A DNA stretch of 48,274 bases from an uncultured bacterium (GTDB lineage: Bacteria > Planctomycetota > UBA1135 > UBA2386): positions 1 to 48,274 of the forward strand of contig CALCZA010000074.1 of NCBI GenBank assembly GCA_937906475.1. The letters are read 5' to 3'. Below the pieces are notes generated by a model. That model was given only the letters and a program-made list of their open reading frames with translations. It made no database searches and was not told the origin of the DNA. Below, piece after piece: positions 17,044-24,128 of the stretch (the first letter of the stretch is position 1; every line of letters starts with the position of its first letter). Made by a program: the position numbers and the translations under genes.

Positions 17044-17049
17044 TACGCT
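17044..17049 (+). promoter_or_regulatory. -10-like hexamer TACGCT, 6 nt before GTG
   Basis: It precedes the DUF3810 gene. The GTG at 17056 would lie at the predicted transcript 5' end, and there is no Shine-Dalgarno. Confidence 0.5.
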
Positions 17050-17055
17050 GTCGCG

Positions 17056-18204
17056 GTGACGAGCGAACAGCCTAGGAAGCGCCATGTGTGGTGGGTGCTG
17101 GGTGCCGTATGCGTTGTGATGCTGAGCTTGACGCTGCCCCCGGCATGGGTGGAAGCCGGCTATTGCCAGGGCGTGTTTCCGTGGATCCAGAGTGTCGTAG
17201 TGCCGGTGACTGGCTTCATTCCGTGGCCACTGACCCTGACGGTTCTGGTGGCGCTGCCAATCGTCTGGCCGATCCTTGCAGTTGTCCGCTGGCGGCGCGG
17301 TCGCCAGCGCCGGGTAATGCGGCGGACGTTATGGTTCTTCGGGGTGCTGCGCTTGCTGCGCGTCTTGCTCTACACCGCTGCCGCCTTCCTACTCATGTGG
17401 GGCATTGGCTATCGCCGCGTGCCGATCGAAGAACGTTGGCACTTGCTGGACGAACCGATCGAGTACGAACACGTTCGCGATGTTGGCCTACGGTTGTTGG
17501 CGCTGGTGCGACGCGATGCGCCGAAGCAGGGGGTGCCGGTCGACGAGGCTGTAGCGCTCGCGCAGATCGCGGCGGAGTCACGTGACTTGGTGACCGAACT
17601 CGAAGGCTGGACACCTGCTCTGCCCAGGCACCTCAAACGTCCACCGGCAGGCTTGTTCCTCGCCATCGGCATCTACGGCGTGTGCTACCCGTTCACTCTC
17701 GAAGCCAACGTTGACCCGGCTTTACCATTGCCCATTCGCATCGCGATCAGTGGCCACGAGTTGGCGCACGTGCTCGGTTACTGCGGCGAGGCCGATGCCA
17801 ACCTGGTCAGCTTCGTCGCGGGTTTGCGTGCCGACGATTCATTGGCTCGCTACTCCACTGCGTTGGTGATGCTGCGATACGCGATGGACGGTCCCAGCAT
17901 CTCGGACAACGTTTGGTTGAACAGCAACCTGCCCAAGCGCGCGCGCGACGACCTGCGGGCGTTGTCGGACGTCAACCGCAAGCACCGCGTCGAGTTCGTT
18001 TCGCAGGTTGCGACCAAACTCAACGACACCTACCTCAAGGCGCAAGGTGTTGAGTTGGGCACCGATGACTACGAACGCGGCTTCCGGCTGTTCGTACACG
18101 CATTCCGCAAGGGAATGCTCGAGTTGCCGGCTCCCTACCCTTCGATGGCAGCGAAGAAGCGCGAGGCGGACGCTCCGAAGAAGGCGGCCCCGGATAAGAA
18201 GTGA
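17056..18204 (+). CDS. DUF3810 membrane protein with HEXXH motif
   Basis: A 382-residue protein with three membrane helices in the first 130 residues, as in the DUF3810 family, then a soluble domain with SGHELAHVLGYCGEADANLVSF. That is an HEXXH zinc-metallopeptidase motif followed after about seven residues by an acidic EADAN segment. The spacing resembles gluzincin-type peptidases, but proteolytic activity has not been shown for this family to my knowledge. The end is lysine-rich (AAKKREADAPKKAAPDKK). The gene stands alone, facing the box operon, and ends 17 nt from the converging ferredoxin gene. Confidence 0.82.
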   Translation: MTSEQPRKRHVWWVLGAVCVVMLSLTLPPAWVEAGYCQGVFPWIQSVVVPVTGFIPWPLTLTVLVALPIVWPILAVVRWRRGRQRRVMRRTLWFFGVLRLLRVLLYTAAAFLLMWGIGYRRVPIEERWHLLDEPIEYEHVRDVGLRLLALVRRDAPKQGVPVDEAVALAQIAAESRDLVTELEGWTPALPRHLKRPPAGLFLAIGIYGVCYPFTLEANVDPALPLPIRIAISGHELAHVLGYCGEADANLVSFVAGLRADDSLARYSTALVMLRYAMDGPSISDNVWLNSNLPKRARDDLRALSDVNRKHRVEFVSQVATKLNDTYLKAQGVELGTDDYERGFRLFVHAFRKGMLELPAPYPSMAAKKREADAPKKAAPDKK

Positions 18205-18220
18205 TCGCGCCGCGCCTTTG

Positions 18221-18556
18221 CTAATACGGGCTATCGAGCATGTCCCAGATGATCTGTTCGACGTCTGGCTCACACTTGCCCGTCAGTCGCTCGACCACTT
18301 CGCCTTCGCCCTTGATGTGTTTGGCGATCTCGGCCAGGTCGGCATCGGTTACTTCGCTATAGAACACCCTGTCGGGATACAGCGTGACGTTGATACCTTG
18401 CTCACACGCGCCGAAGCACGGGTAGCGTCGGATCTTGATGCGCTCTTCGCTCGGATCGAACTCCTTGACGAGATCGCGCAGCTTATCGAATAGATCGCCA
18501 CTGCCTTTTTCGGTGCAGTCGCCGCCTTCGCAGACGTAACAGAGTCGGTTGGTCAT
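18221..18556 (-). CDS. [2Fe-2S] thioredoxin-like ferredoxin
   Basis: A 111-residue protein. Cys in RLCYVCEGGDC near the start and in YPCFGACEQG near residue 47 give the C-x(n)-C...CxxxC ligand set of the thioredoxin-like [2Fe-2S] ferredoxins, the fold of the complex I 24-kDa (NuoE) subunit. It is the third gene of the box operon, after boxC and boxB, 120 nt downstream of boxB. In the known pathway BoxA, an FAD/[4Fe-4S] reductase, feeds electrons from NADPH to the di-iron BoxB; no boxA is visible here. The position suggests that this ferredoxin replaces part of that chain, perhaps with the NuoF-like protein at 10901-12130. That link is inferred. Confidence 0.8.
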   Translation of the reverse strand: MTNRLCYVCEGGDCTEKGSGDLFDKLRDLVKEFDPSEERIKIRRYPCFGACEQGINVTLYPDRVFYSEVTDADLAEIAKHIKGEGEVVERLTGKCEPDVEQIIWDMLDSPY

Positions 18557-18594
18557 CAGGGAGTTGTCTTGTTTGCGTGGCAGTTAGGCCAGCC

Positions 18595-18614
18595 GGCTTC
18601 GCCAATGCGAAGCC
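18595..18614 (-). promoter_or_regulatory. intercistronic hairpin between boxB and ferredoxin gene
   Basis: A perfect 8-bp stem, GGCTTCGC/GCGAAGCC, with a 4-nt loop lies in the 120-nt spacer. Two copies of the palindrome AGCCGGCT (18591 and near 18627) lie around it. There is no T run. It may be an mRNA processing or stability element that sets the ferredoxin level relative to boxB. Confidence 0.4.
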
Positions 18615-18676
18615 CAGGATCGCTACAGCCGGCTACTAGTTCAAGCATTCGCGGCGCGCTTTGCCGTTTAGCCGAG

Positions 18677-20095
18677 CTAGTGGAACTTGACGTATTCGAA
18701 GTCTATCGGCTGGTCGTTCGGGCCTTTGGCGGGTGGCGCGATGTAGTTAGCGAACTTGCCGAGTTCGGTAACCTTGACCATGCACGACGTCACGTACTCG
18801 CGGTCGGCCGTGGTCGGCAACCAAGTCGTGTGCATCTTGGTCCAGGTTGCTTCGTCGATGAGTTCGCCTTCCGGATTGAACTTGTAGCCAGCGCAGACGC
18901 CCTGGTTGCGGTTGAACTTGCGGTTGGGGAGCTTGATCTCTTGCTCGACGCCGAGCTTCTTCAGTTCGCGGTTCCAGCGGCTGACGATGCGCGTGCAGTC
19001 GGCGATGTAGGCGTCTTGTAGCACCGAGTTCATCGCGCGGCGAAGCGGGATCTCCTTGGTCTCAACCGTGCCTTCATCGGTCGGCACTTCGAGGTTGTAG
19101 CCAATGTTGAGGGCCAACGGATCCTTGTAGATGCCATCGCTCTCGCGGTAGCGACCCTTGAGGCCCATGGCGAACGCTTCGGCTGCGTTGGTCGAGTCTT
19201 CGCCGCCGAACAGGTCCATCGAGCCAGTGAACCAGAAGTTCACGTAGCGTTGGATGATGTCGAGCGGGATGGCGCCGACGGTGGTTGGGTCCTTGCCCTC
19301 GATCATCAACTCGCCGGTGCGCTTGATGATGCGGCCGACGCCGTTCTCACCGGTTTGCAGGTGGTAAGCCTCTTCGGCGAGCATGAACTGGGTCGTCCGT
19401 GCGAGCGGGTCGAAGCTCGACTCGGCGAGCGATGCCAGTTGGTACTTGCCGTCACGATCCATGAAGGCCGTGAAGCAGAAGAAGTCGAGCCAGTTGTCGA
19501 CGGGGTAGTTGAACGCCTCGAGGATGCGTGGGTTGTCTTCGTCACCACTGTGACGATCAAGCAGTGCCTCGGCTTCGTCGCGGCCGTCGGCGCCGAAGTG
19601 CGTTTGCAGCAGGTAGACCATGGCCCACAGGTGTCGACCTTCCTCGACGTTGACTTGGAACAACGAGCGCAGGTCGTAGAGCGACGGGCAGCAGTGGCCG
19701 AGCATGCGTTGCTGCTCAACCGACGCCGGTTCGGTGTCACCCTGCGTCACGATAAGGCGGCGTAGGCGGTTGCGGTGCTCACCGGGCACTTCTTGCCAGC
19801 AAGCCTCGCCGATGTTGTCACCGAAGTGGATCTTGCGATCGCTCGGGCCTTCCGCGAGGAAGATGCCCCAGCGGTAGTCCGGCATCTTCACGTAGTCGTA
19901 GTGTGCCCAGCCACCTTGGCCGACACCGATGGCCGTGCGCAGGTAGATGTCGTGCTGGTTGAAGTCCGACGGTCCGGTGTTCTGCCACCATTCGAGGAAC
20001 TTCGGTTGCCACTTTTCGAGCGCCATGGTCAGGCGCTTGTTATCGCGGAGTCCAACGTTGTTGGGGATCTTGGCTTCGAGGTCGACGTTGCTCAT
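18677..20095 (-). CDS. boxB: benzoyl-CoA 2,3-epoxidase oxygenase subunit BoxB
   Basis: A 472-residue protein, close to the 473-474 usual for BoxB. It is the di-iron oxygenase that inserts oxygen into benzoyl-CoA to form the 2,3-epoxide in aerobic benzoate degradation. The ferritin-like iron ligands are visible as two ExxH pairs: VNVEEGRHLWAMVY (E152/H155) and LAEEAYHLQTG (E242/H245). An extra acidic residue lies in FMDRDGK. The start is the ATG at 20095 (MSNVDLEAKI), 4 nt after the boxC stop, with AGAAGGA as Shine-Dalgarno. The frame stays open upstream into boxC, but that extension is not BoxB-like. It is coupled with boxC and followed by a ferredoxin gene instead of boxA. Confidence 0.93.
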   Translation of the reverse strand: MSNVDLEAKIPNNVGLRDNKRLTMALEKWQPKFLEWWQNTGPSDFNQHDIYLRTAIGVGQGGWAHYDYVKMPDYRWGIFLAEGPSDRKIHFGDNIGEACWQEVPGEHRNRLRRLIVTQGDTEPASVEQQRMLGHCCPSLYDLRSLFQVNVEEGRHLWAMVYLLQTHFGADGRDEAEALLDRHSGDEDNPRILEAFNYPVDNWLDFFCFTAFMDRDGKYQLASLAESSFDPLARTTQFMLAEEAYHLQTGENGVGRIIKRTGELMIEGKDPTTVGAIPLDIIQRYVNFWFTGSMDLFGGEDSTNAAEAFAMGLKGRYRESDGIYKDPLALNIGYNLEVPTDEGTVETKEIPLRRAMNSVLQDAYIADCTRIVSRWNRELKKLGVEQEIKLPNRKFNRNQGVCAGYKFNPEGELIDEATWTKMHTTWLPTTADREYVTSCMVKVTELGKFANYIAPPAKGPNDQPIDFEYVKFH

Positions 20096-20099
20096 AGTG

Positions 20100-21722
20100 T
20101 TAAGTCCTTCTCCAGTCGAATTGGGCACCCTCTGGTGCGCCGTAGCGTGACAGTGCACCAGTCTCGCCGGTGGCATTCGGGCGAATGAAGATCCAGTTCT
20201 GCCACGCACTGAGGCGGCCGAAGATCTTGCTGTCACAGTTTTCTGCGCCGCCAAATCGCAGCGAAGCTTCCATGCCGGTGAGGGCGTCGGGCGACATCGA
20301 GACGCGTTCTTCGAGCGCCATGCGCACGTCGTCTTCCCAGTCGAGCGGGTCGAGCAGGTAGGTGCACATGCCTTGTTCGTCGATTTCCGGCGCGATCAGC
20401 GTCGGGGTTTCCTTGGCGAACTTGTCGGCTTGCTCAGGCGTGGCGAGGAAGCGGTTGTGCAGGCGGGTGAGACCGTGGCTCATCGGCAGGGAGCCGTTGC
20501 TGAGCGGGCCGACGATCATCTCGACCTTGTCGCTGTCGTAGGCGTAGATGCGATCGCTCGACATCGACAATTCGAGGAACGCGCCGGCGGCGCAAGCCTC
20601 TTCATCGACCATCGCGTAGGTCGAACGGGCCATCAGGTCGAAGCGGCGACAAACGCGCGCCATCAACAGGATGATCTCGTTGCAGAGCCAGTGGTCCTTG
20701 TCAGCGACCAGGTCCTTCTCGACCTGAATCAGCGCGTCGCGGTTGCCACGCGTTTGCAGCACGACCATGCCGCACTCTTCGTGGTCGAAGCGCAGTTGCA
20801 GCAGTGCGTCATCGAGTTCGCGCCAGGCCTTGATTGCCCAAGCGTTGCAGCCCTTGGCTTCGTAGCCCGCGCCGTCCTTCGGCTGATCGCCATCCGGACC
20901 CTTGATGGTGATCGTCGCGAGGCGCTTGTCGCCTTCGATGACTACTTGCACGTGCTCGTAGGAGTAGCCGGTGTCGGTCTTCTCGGCGTTGATCGCGTCG
21001 AGCTTGATGCCGGTACCAGTTGCGCGTTTTGATTCCGCAGCCAGTTCCTTGGCTCGCGTGTCGATGGCTGCATGGAACTTCGACTTCGGCCAGATGGCGT
21101 CAACGAAGTTCCACTTGAGCGCTTTCTTGCCGCGCAGGCCTTCGGCCATCGTGCAGAACACGTCGGCGAGGTCGCGGCGCACCTTGCGCTTGTCGACGAT
21201 GCGGGTCAGGCCACCGGTGCCGGGCAGCACGCCGAGCAGCGGCACTTCTGGCAGCGATACGGCCGAGTTGTTGTCGTTGACGAGGTGGATCTCATCGCAC
21301 GCGAGCGCGAGTTCGTAACCACCGCCAGCGCACGCCGCGTTGACCGCGCAGATCGACTTAACGCCCGAGTGCCTGCTGTAGTCCTCGAGGCTGAGCCGCG
21401 TCTCGTTCGTGAACTTGCAGAAGTTCACTTTGAACGGATGCGTGCTGCTCTTCAGCATCAAGATGTTGGCGCCGGCGCAGAAGGCACGCTCTTGGCCACT
21501 GCCGACTACCAACGTCTTCACCGACGGGTGCTCAAACCGCAGCCGCGAAACGGCGTCGGCGAGCTCCATGTCGACCCCGAGGTCGTAGCTGTTGAGCTTG
21601 AGTTCGTAGCCTTCCTTGAACGGGAAGTCGGAGTTGACGTTCATGCGCAGGTGCGCGATCTCGCCATCGATTTGCAGCTCCCAGTGGTGGTAGCTGTCCG
21701 GGTTTCGGTTGAAGTCAGTCAT
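20100..21722 (-). CDS. boxC: benzoyl-CoA-dihydrodiol lyase BoxC
   Basis: A 540-residue protein with two crotonase-like halves, as in BoxC (about 550 residues). The first half holds the acyl-CoA oxyanion region (FCAGANILML) and the glycine-rich AACAGGGYELALACDEI. The second holds CAAGAFLELSMSSDRIY. It opens the ring of the benzoyl-CoA epoxide hydrolytically to 3,4-dehydroadipyl-CoA semialdehyde and formate. It is the promoter-proximal gene of boxC-boxB-ferredoxin. An AT-rich regulatory region lies about 100 bp upstream. The other expected pathway genes (benzoate-CoA ligase, the semialdehyde dehydrogenase and boxA) are absent from this window. Confidence 0.93.
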   Translation of the reverse strand: MTDFNRNPDSYHHWELQIDGEIAHLRMNVNSDFPFKEGYELKLNSYDLGVDMELADAVSRLRFEHPSVKTLVVGSGQERAFCAGANILMLKSSTHPFKVNFCKFTNETRLSLEDYSRHSGVKSICAVNAACAGGGYELALACDEIHLVNDNNSAVSLPEVPLLGVLPGTGGLTRIVDKRKVRRDLADVFCTMAEGLRGKKALKWNFVDAIWPKSKFHAAIDTRAKELAAESKRATGTGIKLDAINAEKTDTGYSYEHVQVVIEGDKRLATITIKGPDGDQPKDGAGYEAKGCNAWAIKAWRELDDALLQLRFDHEECGMVVLQTRGNRDALIQVEKDLVADKDHWLCNEIILLMARVCRRFDLMARSTYAMVDEEACAAGAFLELSMSSDRIYAYDSDKVEMIVGPLSNGSLPMSHGLTRLHNRFLATPEQADKFAKETPTLIAPEIDEQGMCTYLLDPLDWEDDVRMALEERVSMSPDALTGMEASLRFGGAENCDSKIFGRLSAWQNWIFIRPNATGETGALSRYGAPEGAQFDWRRT

Positions 21723-21822
21723 GCAGCCTGCGATCAGAGAGTCTTAGTCGGAGCGCGAACAGTCTCCCGTTCTGCCGAATTACTCGCAAGCAAGATAAAG
21801 CATATTTCCGATGTCCAAATAG

Positions 21823-21844
21823 GCATTATAGTGCATTATTGACA
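21823..21844 (-). promoter_or_regulatory. putative boxC promoter and operator
   Basis: On the minus strand a perfect TATAAT (21830-21825) lies about 100 nt before boxC, with no good -35 at 17 nt. It is embedded in two direct copies of GCATTAT (21823-21829 and 21833-21839) spaced by one helical turn, a typical layout for a regulator site over a promoter. On the plus strand TTGACA (21839-21844) overlaps. The lack of a -35 fits activator control. Confidence 0.5.
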
Positions 21845-21889
21845 GGGTGGTGATGGAGTTGGCGGTAGCGTAAGGCGCTCCAAGCAATT

Positions 21890-22009
21890 TTACGCTTCGA
21901 CGTATTTGTGGTGCAGATAGGGGCGGCTGAGGGTGTCGCCGACGTAATCGTGGTCGTTGCGTGGCGCAACTGCTTGATGGGGTGAAGCGTTCTCTCGGCC
22001 TCTATCCAT
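21890..22009 (-). CDS. doubtful 39-residue ORF
   Basis: ATG at 22009, TAA at 21890. The last 25 codons (APRNDHDYVGDTLSRPYLHH onwards) have the high third-position GC of real genes here, while the first part does not. It could be the tail of a decayed gene or a small protein. No family is recognised. Confidence 0.25.
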   Translation of the reverse strand: MDRGRENASPHQAVAPRNDHDYVGDTLSRPYLHHKYVEA

Positions 22010-22063
22010 GGCTGCTAACGGCGTTGGCTTCCTTGACGTCACACCGCTCGAATACGTCGGATC

Positions 22064-22819
22064 ATGAATCTCGAACTCCACCACAAGGTCGTTCTCATCA
22101 CTGGTGGTAGCAGTGGCATCGGGCGGGCATTGGTGAAGATGTTTCGCGAAGAGGGCGCGCGGGTCGTTTGTGTGGATCGAGATGCCAGTCCTGACGAATG
22201 CGCCGAGGTGCGTTCGTGCCGCGGTGACTTAAACGAGCCAGAGACGTGTCGCCGCGCCGTGGATGAAGCGGTTGCACAGTTCGGTTCGTTGGATGTGTTG
22301 GTTAATAACGCGGGCTGCAACGACAGTGTTGGCCTCGATGCCGGGCCTGAAGCATTCGCGAAGTCACTACAGGCCAACCTCGGGCACTACTACACGATGG
22401 CGCACTTCGCGCAGCCACACCTCGAACGCAGTCGTGGTGCAATCATCAATGTCGGTTCGAAGGTCGCCGTCACCGGTCAAGGCGGAACATCTGGCTATGC
22501 GGCGGCAAAGGGCGGGGTGTTGGCGTTGACACGCGAGTGGGCGCTGGAGTTGGCCGCGAAGTCGGTGCGCGTCAACGCGGTGTTGCCTGCCGAAGTGTGG
22601 ACGCCGCTCTATGAGCGGTGGTTGCAGGCACAGTCGGATCCGGTTGCCGAGAAGCAGCGCATCGAGCGTTCGGTGCCACTTGGTGCGCGGTTCACGACGG
22701 CCGAAGAGATCGCCAACACGGTGGTGTTTTTGGCGTCTGCGCGATCGGCGCATACGACGGGGCAGATCCTGTTTGTCGATGGTGGCTATACGCACCTCGA
22801 CCGGCGGGCGACCAGCTGA
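22064..22819 (+). CDS. short-chain dehydrogenase/reductase
   Basis: A 251-residue classical SDR. Rossmann motif LITGGSSGIGRAL (residues 12-24), D after the second strand (CVDRD), structural NNAGCND, and catalytic Ser in NVGSKVAV with YAAAKGG. The end, TGQILFVDGGYTHLDR, is the standard C-terminus. Overall similarity, including the opening MNLELHHKVVLITGG, points to the L-fucose dehydrogenase-like group that oxidises free sugars or sugar alcohols with NAD(P). The substrate is uncertain. It faces the box operon divergently and converges with the seleno-glutaredoxin gene, whose stop lies 27 nt away. TACGTC lies 5 nt before the ATG. Confidence 0.85.
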   Translation: MNLELHHKVVLITGGSSGIGRALVKMFREEGARVVCVDRDASPDECAEVRSCRGDLNEPETCRRAVDEAVAQFGSLDVLVNNAGCNDSVGLDAGPEAFAKSLQANLGHYYTMAHFAQPHLERSRGAIINVGSKVAVTGQGGTSGYAAAKGGVLALTREWALELAAKSVRVNAVLPAEVWTPLYERWLQAQSDPVAEKQRIERSVPLGARFTTAEEIANTVVFLASARSAHTTGQILFVDGGYTHLDRRATS

Positions 22820-22846
22820 AGCGCTGGTCGCTGCGGGTGCCGCGCG

Positions 22847-23086
22847 CTAAGCGATCGCGGCGTCGATCTGCTTGAAGTCGGCGCCGACGATCGGATTGCC
22901 ACCGTCGATGATCGTGACTGGGATGGACATCATGCCCATCTCTGCCATTTCATCTTGGGCTTTGGAATCGGAGTGGATGTCTTTGACCTCGAACTCGAGG
23001 TTTTTGCCGGTGAGGTAATCCTTCACCCGCGTGCACGCGCCTCAACCAGCGCCGCTGTAGACAACGATCTTCTTTTGTTCTGACAT
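22847..23086 (-). CDS. glutaredoxin-like selenoprotein (UGAC)
   Basis: A 79-residue protein if the TGA at 23044-23042 is read as selenocysteine (residue 15). The sequence KKIVVYSGAG-U-GACTRVKDYL has the glutaredoxin layout: beta strand, active-site UxxC, helix. It continues NLEFEVKDIHSD, then the family's cis-proline MMSIPVTIIDGG and NPIVGADFKQIDAAIA before TAG. The TGA replaces the first active-site cysteine, and both sides of the fold are intact. Read as a stop it would leave a meaningless 14-residue peptide. Such short proteins reduce disulfides or glutathione adducts in the cytoplasm; no signal peptide is present. A hairpin of SECIS type follows. TAAGCT lies 7 nt before the ATG. Confidence 0.87.
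23009..23044 (-). promoter_or_regulatory. UGA-Sec codon and SECIS-like hairpin
   Basis: After the UGA (23044-23042) comes GGTGA (23027-23023), loop AGGATTACC, then TCACC (23013-23009), a 5-bp stem. The loop starts 19 nt after the UGA and has G at its second position. Both meet the bacterial SECIS rules. An alternative fold (GGTG, bulged A, AGG with CCT-CACC, loop ATTA) gives seven pairs. It is weaker than the hairpin at 13627-13644. Confidence 0.6.
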
Positions 23087-23093
23087 GCCCGGG

Positions 23094-23099
23094 AGCTTA
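23094..23099 (-). promoter_or_regulatory. -10-like hexamer TAAGCT, 7 nt before ATG
   Basis: It precedes the seleno-glutaredoxin gene. It is back-to-back with TAGCAT at 23160 for the divergent esterase gene. Confidence 0.5.
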
Positions 23100-23159
23100 G
23101 CTCGTGAGCGCTGACTTGCCAGTTCTGAGAGCGGGGAACTATCGGAGGTTGCACTCCAC

Positions 23160-23165
23160 TAGCAT
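23160..23165 (+). promoter_or_regulatory. -10-like hexamer TAGCAT, 7 nt before ATG
   Basis: It precedes the secreted esterase gene; no Shine-Dalgarno is present. Confidence 0.5.
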
Positions 23166-23172
23166 CTGGAAC

Positions 23173-24099
23173 ATGACTGCGCGCCTGCTCGTCACGATCA
23201 CCTGTCTGTTGTTGACCCCGGGCCTTTGTGCACAGGAGGTGCACAAACTCGATCCCGCGTCCGAACGGCAGGAAGGCGTGCCTCGCGGGGTGGTGACCGA
23301 GCACGTATGGCGTAGCACGGTGTTCCCGGGCACGATCCGCCGCTACTGGGTCTACGTGCCCAAGCAATACGACGGCAAGCATAAGGCGGCGGTCATGGTC
23401 TTTCAGGACGGCCACACCTACGTCCGCGAGAATGGCGACTTTCGCGTGCCGATCGTGTTCGACAACCTGATTGCCGAAGGCGCGATGCCGATCACCGTTG
23501 GCATCTTTCTCAACCCTGGTCATAAGGCCGATGTGTTGCCGGCGAAGCGTGGTTGGGGTGCCAAGCCCAACAACCGTAGCTTCGAATACGACCGGCTCAG
23601 CGATCACTACGCGCGCATGCTGATTGGTGAGATCCTGCCGGAAGTGAGCAAATCGGTGCTGATGACGGATACCGCTCAGAATCGTGCGATCGGTGGTATC
23701 AGTTCGGGTGGCATCTGCGCGTTTACCGCGGCGTGGCAGCGACCGGAAGTGTTCCATAAGGTGCTGAGCCACGTCGGTAGCTTCACCAACATCGCGCACG
23801 GCAAATCGCGGCTTGCCGGTGGTCACAATTACCCCTCGTTGATTCGCAAGACCAAGCAGCTGGACAAGAAGGTGCTGCCGATTCGCGTGTTCTTGCAGGA
23901 CGGTAAGAATGACCTCAACAACGCGCATGGCAGTTGGTTTCTTGCTAATCAACAGATGGCGGCGGCGCTCGCGTGGGCAGGCTATGACCACAAGGCAGCC
24001 TGGGGTGATGGTGGCCACAACGGCAAGCACGGCGGCGCAATTCTGCCCGATAGCTTGCGGTGGTTGTGGCGCGACTGGAAGCAGCACGCCGGGCTCTGA
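23173..24099 (+). CDS. secreted esterase, enterochelin-esterase-like alpha/beta hydrolase
   Basis: A 308-residue protein. I chose the ATG at 23173 because it begins a signal peptide (MTARLLVTITCLLLTPGLCAQ) and has a -10 hexamer 7 nt upstream. The esterase D/Fes fold is visible: RYWVYVPKQYDG, VMVFQDGHTYV, then the nucleophile elbow GGISSGGICAF (Ser), an acidic residue in FLQDGKNDLNN, and His in WGDGGHNGKHGG near the end. This family acts on carboxylic esters such as siderophores or acylated sugars. A Tat-exported SGNH hydrolase starts 30 nt downstream, so the pair probably deacylates the same extracellular material. Confidence 0.85.
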   Translation: MTARLLVTITCLLLTPGLCAQEVHKLDPASERQEGVPRGVVTEHVWRSTVFPGTIRRYWVYVPKQYDGKHKAAVMVFQDGHTYVRENGDFRVPIVFDNLIAEGAMPITVGIFLNPGHKADVLPAKRGWGAKPNNRSFEYDRLSDHYARMLIGEILPEVSKSVLMTDTAQNRAIGGISSGGICAFTAAWQRPEVFHKVLSHVGSFTNIAHGKSRLAGGHNYPSLIRKTKQLDKKVLPIRVFLQDGKNDLNNAHGSWFLANQQMAAALAWAGYDHKAAWGDGGHNGKHGGAILPDSLRWLWRDWKQHAGL

Positions 24100-24116
24100 T
24101 TCTTGCCGGGTTCGAG

Positions 24117-24122
24117 TATGGT
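24117..24122 (+). promoter_or_regulatory. -10-like hexamer TATGGT, 6 nt before ATG
   Basis: It lies in the 29-nt spacer before the SGNH hydrolase gene. It may give that gene its own leaderless transcript in addition to read-through from the esterase gene. Confidence 0.45.
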
Positions 24123-24128
24123 GCTGCC

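Larger units (their letters stand above)
21723..22063. other. regulatory intergenic region of the box operon
   Basis: A strikingly AT-rich island (about 21780-21845) stands out from its surroundings. The remainder contains only a doubtful 39-codon frame on the minus strand. Confidence 0.6.

Noticed and set aside
20096-20254. 53-codon N-terminal extension of BoxB
   Set aside because: It lies inside boxC; a Shine-Dalgarno and a start matching BoxB length occur at 20095.
21839-21844. TTGACA as a -35 box for the SDR gene
   Set aside because: No -10 at 16-18 nt and the gene starts 220 nt downstream; the SDR has its own hexamer near the ATG.
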